From Triplophysa rosa (taxonomy: Eukaryota > Chordata > Actinopteri > Cypriniformes > Nemacheilidae): a DNA stretch of 64,000 bases. Location: assembly GCF_024868665.1 (NCBI RefSeq), contig NC_079914.1, positions 8,499,104 through 8,563,103 of the forward strand, in the 5' to 3' direction. The translations under genes were made by a program, and so were the position numbers. The notes beneath the pieces are model-generated. The model searched no databases. It saw nothing but the letters and a program-made list of their open reading frames with translations, and was not told the origin of the DNA. This document shows, in pieces, positions 13,105 through 25,031 of this stretch (its first letter is position 1; every line of letters begins with the position of its first letter).

Positions 13105-16100
13105 CTGAAAGACAGAGAGACGATTAGGAGTGTGAATGACCTTGCTGGATACCAGTGATCCAAAAGTTACAGATTTAAAGAAAAGAAGTGCAACTTACAG
13201 TGAGAATTGCAACCAGCGCCCCCTGGAGGAGTCCAGCTAGCACGTCGCTCCAGTGATGTTTATAATCCGACACGCGGGTGTAACCCACATACACGGCGAA
13301 CGCCACCAGGAAGAACTGGATGGTTGGCCGCAGGAGACGAGCCCATTTTGCATTCAGTCTAGCCTGGACGTAGAACTGCGAAAAGAGAATGATGTTATCT
13401 GATTTCTGTTTGCACTCTATGGCTGCATTGATGTCATGCTTAAAGGGACAGTTCAAAACTAAAATTCTGTCATCATTTCCTCGCCCTCGAGTTGTTCCAA
13501 ATGTGTATACAGTTCTTTGTTCTGATAAACACAGAGAAAGATATTTGGAAGAATGCTTATAACCAAACAGTTCTTGGCCACCATTGACTACCATAGAAGG
13601 AAAAAATACAACGGTAGTCAAAAGTGCCCCGGAACTGTTTGCTTTCATACATTCTTCAAAATATCTTCATTTGTGTTCAACAGAACAAAGAAATTTATAC
13701 AGATTTGGAACAGCTCAACTTTTTGGGTTAACTGTTCCTGTGTGCACAAAATACACCACATAACTCTTTGAAGAGGCTTCATGAGTGCATTTTTGTTTCA
13801 ATCTTCAATCAATTAATGGAGAAAACAACAGCTGAAAAGAAGGGAAGACAGCAAACTGAATCCTGCACATCTGCTTAACTACTAGTCTTAACCTTACACA
13901 CTATTATTGTTGCAACAGAGTTGACTAGGCTTTTATAATCTTTTTTATAAGATCTATGACAACATTGACTTATTCTGGCACTTAGGATCACACAAGCTAG
14001 TGTTTATATTATTTGGCAGACATATTAATGCCCACCCAGAGTTTCGACTGGTGTCCATGTTGGGCTTATTATCTAAATGTTTTTAACTGGATTCAATGGT
14101 GAGTCACTTTATTGGACAATAATTAACAGCAGGGCTTTAATGACATAACTTACAATGATGACAAAGACTTTATAGTCAATGAAAAGCAGATTTTGCATTA
14201 CAGGAACTAAAATGGAACTTAATATGTTTAAAGGATCCGAGTGTTAGACACATGACATCAATGAAAATGACTTTTTTATGTTTACACACAATGACACTCT
14301 TATTTTACACTACAATGATACTCTTAGTAGCATTTAAATATGAATATGTTTACAATAAACAAATTCTATTACTCAGCAATGTTTGCTTCTATCAGCTTCT
14401 ATCAGCTCTATCGTTTTGAAGGAATGATGCCAAACCTGTCTTGACAGTTTTCAGAGATTATATAATTATCGTAAGTTATCATAAGTCTTTAAGTCTTTCG
14501 AACTGGTTTTCCAAACACACCCTAATATCTCCCATTGGTCCGAAAAAAGCCTCATCCACAAACTCGTACCATTGGTCAAGTTAACCAATGAAAGAAAACG
14601 GATTATTGTAACACCCACCGCTAAAAACAGCATACAGTACATCCCAAAAGATGAGTGGCCTGAATAGAAGGATAACCTAGAACACAAACATTTACTATTT
14701 GAAACATACAAAAGTTCACAGTAATAAAAGCAATATTAAAAAAATGATCATAACGTTTGTCTTCAACAAGCCACAAGCAATGAGGTCGCAAAAAATATAA
14801 TGTTGAAATTGTCTAACAGAACACAAACCTGGCTTCAGTGACGTCACGAGGGTCGCCAGTGCAGTTGATTATTGCCATATATCCCTTGCAGATTTTGGGA
14901 GTGCACACTGTTAAAAAATGTGGGCGTGGTCTCCCAATGGTGTACTTGGCCAAGTCTGTCAGCGATTGGCTGACGGCTCCTCCAAAAAGGAAGGTGCCCA
15001 GCACCTTATAGATGGCTGACACGTACTGATTAAAGGTGGAGTTGGAGTTAATTTTTTTGCTGTACACCAGGTACGCCTCACCTGACGATATCTAATGGGG
15101 AACAGATAGAGAAAAAGTTATTATTGTGATGCATTTTAATATAGTGCATAAGATTGTTTAAGAACTTGCAACTAAGATGCAACATTAGACTACGATGTTT
15201 TAACCATTATATAAATGCAAAAAAGTAAATGTGTTACAGTAATTTCACTACAGTAAAAGTTGTTAAGTATGATGTGAAGCAGACTGTCTTGCTGCTTTAA
15301 AATCAACATAACATGCCATTCGCAGACAATTTACTACTAAAATGTAGCATATTTCTGTGGCATTTTGTGACTGTTCATGTGAGATTGTGGAAGCAATGAT
15401 GGATGCAGGACTCACAATGATAACAGTGCAGGTGATGGAAACCACAGCCAGCGTTACGTGCGTGATGGTGTCTGGCCTTAGGGGGTAACCGATGCTCTCG
15501 TCCTGGCAGTAGATGCCCCGCTCGTACGGCCGGGATGCAATGTTCATGATGACGAAGGGCAGAGAAGCTAGAGGACAGGGGAAGAGATGGCAAAATACAT
15601 AAAACTGATATATAAAGTTAAAATGCTGTGTTTTATTTAACAACAGGGTCTATTTCATGCCAATATCAAAAAGAAAGAAAAGTCGCATAAATTCCATTCA
15701 TAATGGTCAGTGTAGTAATGCAAAATAAAAATTTGCATTTAAATTATAAGTAAAAAATGGCATTAAATTGATCCTAAATTCATAAAATAACTTCTTAAAC
15801 AAAAATGATTAAACGTAAAAAAAAATCTTAATAGTTCTATAAATAATTGCCATTGGTGAAATGAGACATGACATGATTAATAAGACATTAAAAAACATTA
15901 AGGATAAAACATTAATTTATCATAAATTCATAAAATAACTTAAACAAAAATGATACTGTAAAATATTACTGTAAATGTAAAACAGAAGTAATTGTCATTA
16001 AAATGTTCACAACGTAAAAAAAACCTTAATAGTTCTATAAATAATTGCCATCGGTGAAATGAGACATGATTAATAAGACTTTAAAAAACATTCAATACCA

Positions 16101-19100
16101 TGACGTCTAATCTAACAAAATGTCATATTAAGTCAAAATACAACCCTGCCCTAGACAAAAAAAGAAACACTGTCTATAAGGTACGAAAATTTATAGCAAT
16201 TCATTTCCACTTAGGCAGAATAAGCGTTTCCATGAAATCCAGACACAATTTTCAGCAGAACCTGGCAGACCACCAGAGATTTTAATCTGAATTGCGAAAT
16301 GGAAATAGATTTATCCCACTGACAGAAGTAATCTGACCACGCAATCTTAACCCGAAACACATTGTGAGCCATATCGTAAACATGCCCGTACACACCCACA
16401 ACCCAGACGTCCATGCCGCAACTACTTAGTGGGTTGACTGATGTGGTTGTAGATGCGAATACCTAAATGCAGCCAGTGTGATCCTTTAATGAATGGAAAA
16501 TGTCCCTGGGATTTTCGGAAACATTACAAAATCACTCATCAGTGATCATGTGGACTATGCATGATTCTACTTCCAGTGGATAAAGTGAGAGAAGTCTGTG
16601 TTCTAGGCCTTGATGTAGTCCAACTAACAGACGGGGTGATGTTAAATATATACATTATGACAGTCAGACGATGTTAAATATAATTTGAGCGTTTTTGTTA
16701 CTTCAAAGAGGCTTGCCCATCATCCCACACACATCCAGCGTTTTTTTTTTATTATTATTTATGGACAGGTCTATCACAAATCTAACTCTGAGCTCAATAT
16801 GAGGGAACTGCTTTCACCAAAGTTGGGTTAAATGTTTACAAGTGGCTTTTTTAATATATTATTCTATGAGGGAGACAGAAATATACATGCAACAAATCTG
16901 TCCCCATAAACTAAATGTCTCATTGCAAGTTTCAAGGCAATAATAATATAACCTCTGTTCTAATAAATATTTTTATAGAGGACCTTTAATACAAAAACAA
17001 AACGCATTAAATAAACTAATATTGACAAAGTAACTGTTATAATTTCCTTTGAAACCTTAATGTAATGATTGTGTAAATATGGTGTTCCTGCACCTCAATT
17101 GGTAGTGCAAATGTAATGGGTTCGATACCCAGGGAACAAGTATATTTATAAAATGTAGAGCTTAAAGGCATAGTTCACCCAAAAATGAATATTCTGTCAT
17201 CATTTACTCACTCTCTTGTCATTTCAAACCTGTATGACTTTCTTTCTTCTGCAGAACACAAAAGAAGACAGGTTTGACAGGACAAGAGGGTGAGTAAATG
17301 ATGACAGAATTTTCATTTTTGGGTGAACCATAACTTTAAGGTTCTAAAAAGTAAGCAAACAGTTCTTGGCCACCATTGACTGCCGGTAGGAAAAAAATCT
17401 TTATAAATGTCTTATTTCTGTTGAACACGAAAGACGATATTTTGAAGAAGTAGGAAAGCAAACAGTTCTGGGGCACCACTGACTACCATTGTCATTTTTG
17501 CTACTATGGTAGTCAATGGTGGCCAAGAACTGTTTGGTTACAAGCATTCTTCCAAATATCTTTACAGATTTGGAACAACTCGAGGGTGAGTAAATGATGA
17601 CAGAATATTTATTTTCGAGTGAACTGTCCCTTTAAATGCACTGTGAGTGGCTAAATGCATAAATGTTAATATGAAAAAAACTATACTATACTACTATAAT
17701 GGGTTATGTAGACAACAAAGACTAATAGTCAAAACAAGATCATGAAAAGATCTTAAGACCTAAAAAGGCTCTTTGTATTTTAAAACAACAGAACAATGGT
17801 GTGTGAAGTGACACTATTTCCACAAACTGTGGTCTGGACAGTGATGAGGATGCATTGAAACACATCATACAATGACAAACTTTGAAGCAGACATCCTATT
17901 TAAAAAAGTACTCATGTCCCCTTGACCCATAAACAATATTATGCTGTATATAATTTTTTTTAAAAATCACAAATTATGAACAGTTTCATTCACAATGATT
18001 CACAGTTATGCTCAAAAGTCAAAGACAAGGGTCAAAACCTAATATCAGAGAAGCCTTAAGCCCATTGCACATTGAGTCCGAAATTTGCGTCCGAAATTTC
18101 CGCACGTTAAAAAATAAATACGACCTCACTTTGTCAATCACATTTACACAATGCCTCCGATATTTTCGTCCGTCATAAAAAAATTCGGACCGGGTTCGAT
18201 TTTATGTGTTTTTCGCATCCGTAGCAAGCATTTTGAGTGGCCTTTTATAACAATTCAGAGACACCGTACAATCAAGAGCCAAATACGAAAAACGCATACG
18301 AAAATTTCGGACTGTATGTGCAAAGACCTTTATATCTATAATGTCCAATTTTACTTACAGGGAGGGTTAAAACAATATAACATTATTAGTGATAAAGTGG
18401 TATTAAAACTATGATTACTGATATTGTGTTAATACTACACTTATGATATTACTGTAAATAATTCAGTGCTACTAGCTTGACGTGGTTTGTACGTTTAACA
18501 CTTTTCCTTAAAGGAATAGTTCACCCAAAAATTGAGACTCACCCTCAAGTTGTTCCAAACCTGTATAAATTTCAATTTTTTCTGTTGGACACAAAGAAAA
18601 GTATCTGGAAGAATGTGCGTAACCAAACAGTTCTGGGGGCACTATCGACTACCACAGTAGGAAAAATGACTACTAAGTGAAAACTGCCCCAGAATTGTTT
18701 GGTTTCCTACATTCTTCAAAATATCTTCTGTTGTGTTGAATAAAACAAAGATATTTTTATAGGTTTGAAACAACTTGAGCATGAGTAAATGACAGAATTT
18801 TCATTTTTGGGTGAACTGTTCACAAAGAAAAATTAAACACCAACTTTACACTCAAAAACAACAGTAATTACTGGCTCTCATCAGTCAAATATTCCTCTTG
18901 AAATATTTTCCATGTGTACTTCAGGGAATTCAGGCAGTGCTAACAACGTAAACTACATAAAACTGGTCAACATGGAAGAGCGTCAAAAAGCTTAAGTTCA
19001 AAGCCTGACTTGGCAGGTGTGAGCTTGGCAGGGGTTTAATTGCACAAGGAAACGGGACTGCAGGAAGAGAGATGGAGCGTCAGATGCTAGCAGAGCGTCG

Positions 19101-20958
19101 ACAAAATCACAATTCACACCCAACACGTCATAATATCGGGTTTGCTGCCAGACGTCATTTTCCAACCATGAACCCCGAGTGAATTAGTTTCATTTGAAGG
19201 AACAGGAAGTGAAATTTCCTGTCAGAGATTAAGGGACCCTTATTTAGCATGGGCTCTTTTACTAGTCTAAAGACTGCTCTTTCTTCGTACTACTTAAGAA
19301 AAAGCAATGTACTAACTTTTTAGAGAGTAACCACGAACTCCTAAAGCGTAAAACCAAATGCAAAGACATTTTGACATGCCAAGGGAACAGCAACAAAACA
19401 GCATGGAGACTAAAGCAAGCTGACAAGGATACATTGGTTCTGTTCGGAATAGCAAAAAAAGTTCAATTCTTTCAGAGATTAAAGGTCCAGTGTATGAAAT
19501 GTAGCGGCATCTAGTGGTGAGGTTCGAATTGCAACCAACAGCTCACTCCACCCCTCTGTTTTGAAGCGCTATGGTGTCTGACACAGGACAAAGATGTCAT
19601 GACGTTTTAGCTTTTTTGCAAAAGGAGATAACGTATTTATGAAACATGCTCTGTAGAGCAGTTTGTCTGTTTAGGGCTACTTCCATGGCGAATTCCATGT
19701 AAGGGCCCCCACTGTGTATGTAGATAGAAATAGCTCATTCTAAGGTAATAAAAACATACACCTCTGAAGACATAGTTACGTATATTATATTGCAATTCTC
19801 TTAATAGATCCTCTTTAAACCTTACACTTTGCACCTTTAACTATGCCACCCATGTGACAATATTGTCATATGACAAACATGGCGCTTTTCCACTGCATAG
19901 TACTGCACGGTACCACCTCGGTTGAGGTTCCAAGCGCACTGTACCGATACCAAAATGTGACGTGTTTACACACAGATCACTGATTGGACAGAGAGAATCA
20001 TTACCAGCGTCATTGGATTTGCAACACAAGAATACGCATTTTAATACGTAATATTAGCATTTCGTTATATGCTTTGTGACTGTAATATAGAGATTGAGAC
20101 CCTTTACGCAATGCTAAATGCAAGATTAGTTTACCCTTGTATGCCCTTGAGCAAACCAAATGATCGTTGTCTGCTCCTTGCTGTAAGATTATGCTCCATT
20201 ACTCCTGTGTTGAGCGTTTGTTTGTGTCGCGTTTACGATGATGCTATACGGCAGTAGAGGCGGCGCAACTATGACGATAAGTTTACAATCCCACCCACTT
20301 TGAAGCGATACTAAACTGCAGTGGAAAAGCAACCTGAGGCTGAGCCGAAGTGAAGTGAGCTGTACCGAGCCGAGTCGTACTAAACCTGACGGTACCATGC
20401 AGTGTAAAAGCGCCATTAGTATGTTACACAGTACCTCACTATTTTTTAGCAGGTGGCATACAGGGGCAGTTTCCCGGACAGGGCTTAAGCCTAGTCCCTT
20501 ACTTAATTTAAATGTTTGAGGTGTCTTAATCGAAAACAACTTGCACTGACATATCTTAAAATATATCAGTGTGATTGTTTTGTCCCAAGATGCCCACACC
20601 AGTAATGTTTCTTTGTAACATGTTTTTAAAAATGCCTAGTCCTGGTTTAGGCTAATCCCTGACCGGGAAACCTCCCCACTGTGTATAGTATTTAGTACAC
20701 AAGCAAGTTTTTTCATGCCAAATGTTTGATGTTGAAATGTTGAGGGACTGGAGATTTACACCCTTTGCCGTTTTACCAGCTCTTGCAGTCTCCACCTCTT
20801 CATTCACATTTTCCTGCATGTTGTGCGCATCCTACCCCTCCTTCACAAATGCTATAAATACAGAGGGCAGAAATAAAGTGTTGCTTTATTTAGTCTTAAC
20901 TGATGTGTAGTTACGTGGATGTTTGGCAATCGGAGTAAATGTTCGAAGTTTGAAACAG

Positions 20959-20994
<36 letters not shown>

Positions 20995-21580
20995 GCTTGA
21001 GGAATGCTAAAGACATTACTCAACAAATGCAACGGATTTATTCAGAGCTTATATCAACATAAATTAAATTAAATATAAATAGTTATATTATTAGACACTA
21101 GCCATACACAAACCGGAAGTTAACTGGGGGTCAGGCACGTGCGTGTCCGATGAAACTGTCTAGTAGGATAGACGGTAGCTTAGCTGTTAGCGTAGCTTTT
21201 CCACAGGAACTACTTTCTTCAGCAAGCAGATGTGTGGCATGACGATTTTTTGTGTCACTTTAGTTTGCAATGAGCTTTCCAGCCGAGCGAATTGAGGTGA
21301 TAATCGAGCAATTTCCAACAAGAACGCTTTCATATGTGGCATTGAGAACCCCTACAGTCAAAAAAATGATTATTCAGTTTCTACACAGAAGACCTTGTGA
21401 TTATTTACCACGCTGTTTATCAGAGTGTTATATGAATTATTCTCATAATTGAGATTCTTATACTTTTGAGTGAGATAAAATCAGCTTTTTATGGTTCTGA
21501 CTACACCGCAGATTGAGGAGTGTCCTGTTTGCTTAGTCCCAGTTTTGCCCTTTAACCTAAAAGGGGTTTAGCATCTTTCA

Positions 21581-21676
<96 letters not shown>

Positions 21677-24600
21677 GCACGCACACACACAGTTTTTATT
21701 CACTTGATCCAAACTGGCTTCATTTCAAGAACAACTAATTCAAGAAGACAAAACCCATACTTCAACATTCCTATTCAACCAGAAAACGAGACGTTCTTGA
21801 TGCTTGTGGGTTTTTTAGGAGGTCCGTCTTAAGTGTTTCAAAAATACAGCCCTGCCGCCCCTTAAGTGTGATTTTTCAGGGCGGTCTGTCTCGACTGTAG
21901 TTTGGCAAGGCCATCTGACTCATTTGGAAGCTATGTGCTGAACGCACAACCTCGACAGGAGAGTCTGCAATCCTACTTCAAACCGTAACGCCCTCCTTTT
22001 CCTCTATGCTTTCAATGAATGTTCTCCATATTCTATCCAGCCTATCCCTCCACCTCCCCACGCTAATGCTAGCGTGTGACTAGCAATTTATAACACCGTG
22101 TAGGAAACAAGTCGACTGGCTGTCTGCTAGCTCACGTTTAGCCAACGTGTCTCACAAAAAAAATGTTTTTGCGATTGAGTGTAACGGATTCATCATCTTA
22201 ATAGTTTCATAATGCAGCCAATTTGTGAACAATTTTGTCGATGTTGCAATTGCATCTCGTGCAAACCTTTCTGAACAAGTTGTACCACGACTTGTAACAT
22301 AATGAATGGGGGTTCATACAGCCTTTATTCTAACTAGTACAACCCTCTTGTATTTCATCACTAGGTTGAATCCAAATATGTGGCAATGTTTGTGGGGTAT
22401 TTCGCAATGCTGCGAAACTAAAATTCTGTAATTATATAGCGACACTTTCAAGCAAAAGACGAGGGCATCGCATTTTTTGTTTTCATCGGCTTATAACGTT
22501 ATAGGCTACATTTTCATCAAGTTTATTGTAGCTTTATGGTTGATCAAGTTTTTCTGTCAGTTGTACAAAATATCATATCTTATAAAACATGAAGTGCTAT
22601 GCACAGGCTAATAAAGAAAGTATTATGGGTACAGGCTGCTGCTAAACCAAGATACTCTGCCCCCACTTCTCAAACATAATAAAATAAGGACAAATGTTTT
22701 ATATGTATAAAGTTTGTGTAAATTAAATATAATGCTGTACATATTCAGACAACAAGTTCTTTATTTACGCTTGCAAACAAGTAAAGACAGTGAAAATGTG
22801 CGTGGGAGTTACTGACAGATTGAGGATCTAATGGAGATACAATTGTTCTTTTTTTGTACTTTTCATTGGCTACATATTTGCAAAACCCATAGACACACCT
22901 GAGAAGTGACTAACAGTAAATATTTATAAAAACTAAGTAAATAAAATATGGAGACACAAGGTTACCAAGGTATACACTCTCAAAAAGGATGTGTTAAATA
23001 TTAACGCATTTTTGTGTTATGGAATTTTAACACATTATATGTTTTTAACACATTACGAGTCATTTTGATAGGATTTTTATGTATTTAACACAAAGGGACA
23101 ACACAAGGTTAAAGGTAACACAAAATGTCTTGTCCTTAACTAGACACAAAGATGAGATTGTATATTTTAGCACAACAGAGTGTACATGTTTTGACAGCGA
23201 CAATAGATTATTGCATATCTTCTTTAATAAAATTAACAAATTTTAACAATACAGGTCCCAGATCTCCAAAACTACTCTTCTGTAAGCACATTCGGTGACT
23301 CAACTGTAATGCACTTACTCATAAATACTCACTAAACAAAACTAGTAGAAATGTGTGTAGACTTGATAAAACACTTCCGTGCATCAAACTGCAATAAGTG
23401 ATTATTCCACAAACTTTACTGAAAAAAGCAGAACATAAGAGTTCAGCTCACAGATATAGTTTATTTGCTACTAAGCACCACAAACAAAACATTGAATCAT
23501 TCAGAGATTTCATGTTTGACTCAACCCTTTCTTTGTCTGGCACAAATCACATGAAATCTCATGATCATGAGGACGGCTGAAACAGTGGAAATACTGTCGT
23601 TATTCCAGCGTGCAACCATGTGAATGCCCAACAAAACATTAAAAAGATCTGGAAAGTCCTTCAGTTTTGGGCCAAAAGCTTGTGTTTATATTCAACACAG
23701 TATCTCAGAGCTCAATGTCACTTTTACTAATAGCAAAAATGCTGATCTTACTGTATAACTTTGCTTTATCAGTACAGAGGCTGGATTTCAGTTTTAATAC
23801 TTCACTTACAATTTTTTTTTAAGTGAAGGTATTTAACTTGAGGTATGTAGGCCTGGTTTCACAAACAAGGCTTAAGGCTAGTCCCAGACTAAAATGAATG
23901 TGTGACCTGTCTTACCTCAATACAACATGCCCAGAAACATCTTAAAATAAACCAGTGCTATTGTTTTATCTCAAGATGCACGCCAGTAATGTATTTTTCT
24001 AAGGTATTTTTATAAAAGCCACATAAATATTTTAATTCAACTAAGGCTTATTCCTGTCTTAAACTAAGCCGTGTCTGTGCAACCGGCCAGTAAAGTCTTA
24101 AAAAATGCCTACCCTACCAGCACGCAGGGAGCAGTAAAATACAAGCTGAGCTAAACCGACAGCCAGACCGGGCTTGAGCGGAGGGAAAGTTTACTTAGAC
24201 AGGGGAAAAAGAGAGCAGAGGGTGGGGGCATGGATTGAATGTCAAACGCAGGGCTGGGAAAAGGATGTAACAGGCCAGAAACGCTTACAGAGTTTCTCCA
24301 GTAGCTGAACTCAACTGGACTTTGGGAATTTCTGTTGATACAAAAGCAATCGGAGAAGCTGATATTTATTTTACAAGACTGAATAATTCAGTAAATGCTG
24401 AAATTAACATGAACTAAAATTAATAAATGCTGTTTAAGTATTGTTCTTGTAGTATTGTTAATGTCAACAACCTTAATACAACCTCAAAACAACGTCTTTG
24501 TGTCCAAATACAAGGTTCATAATAGAAGTAGGGCTGCACGATAATTTATCGCGATACCACCAAATCCTATTGAAATCAAGCTGGCTGCGATATGCAATGT

Positions 24601-24985
24601 GTCGATATTTTTTTAATGCGTGGCTTGTCCGTGAAGCACGTCTCTGGGATCAGTAGAAATGCTGCTCGATCTAAAAGCAGTGCGAGTTTGAGTCGCTTAT
24701 AATGTGCATTTGAAAAAGCAACACCTGTCAAACATGATCATTATAAATATACTTTATTATCATAAAAATACCTGATGAGGCTTGAGTAACAGTGATAAAA
24801 AGATGTCCATAGGCATTTCCTAGATTCTAGACAGTTATGGCCTTCTTCTGCAGTGCGTATTTGGAGTTTCCGCACAAGAGCGCCCTCTGGCTTTCGGATG
24901 CAGCAGCATTTACCCGTACTTCACTCAAAAGCTGTGCATAAATCACGTGATATTTATCGTCGGTTTATCGCGACAGCCCTTTTAT

Positions 24986-25031
<46 letters not shown>

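Noticed and set aside
21582..21691. CRISPR-like array or satellite
   Set aside because: It is a plain CA dinucleotide microsatellite with no spacers. No direct-repeat array with unique spacers occurs anywhere in the window.
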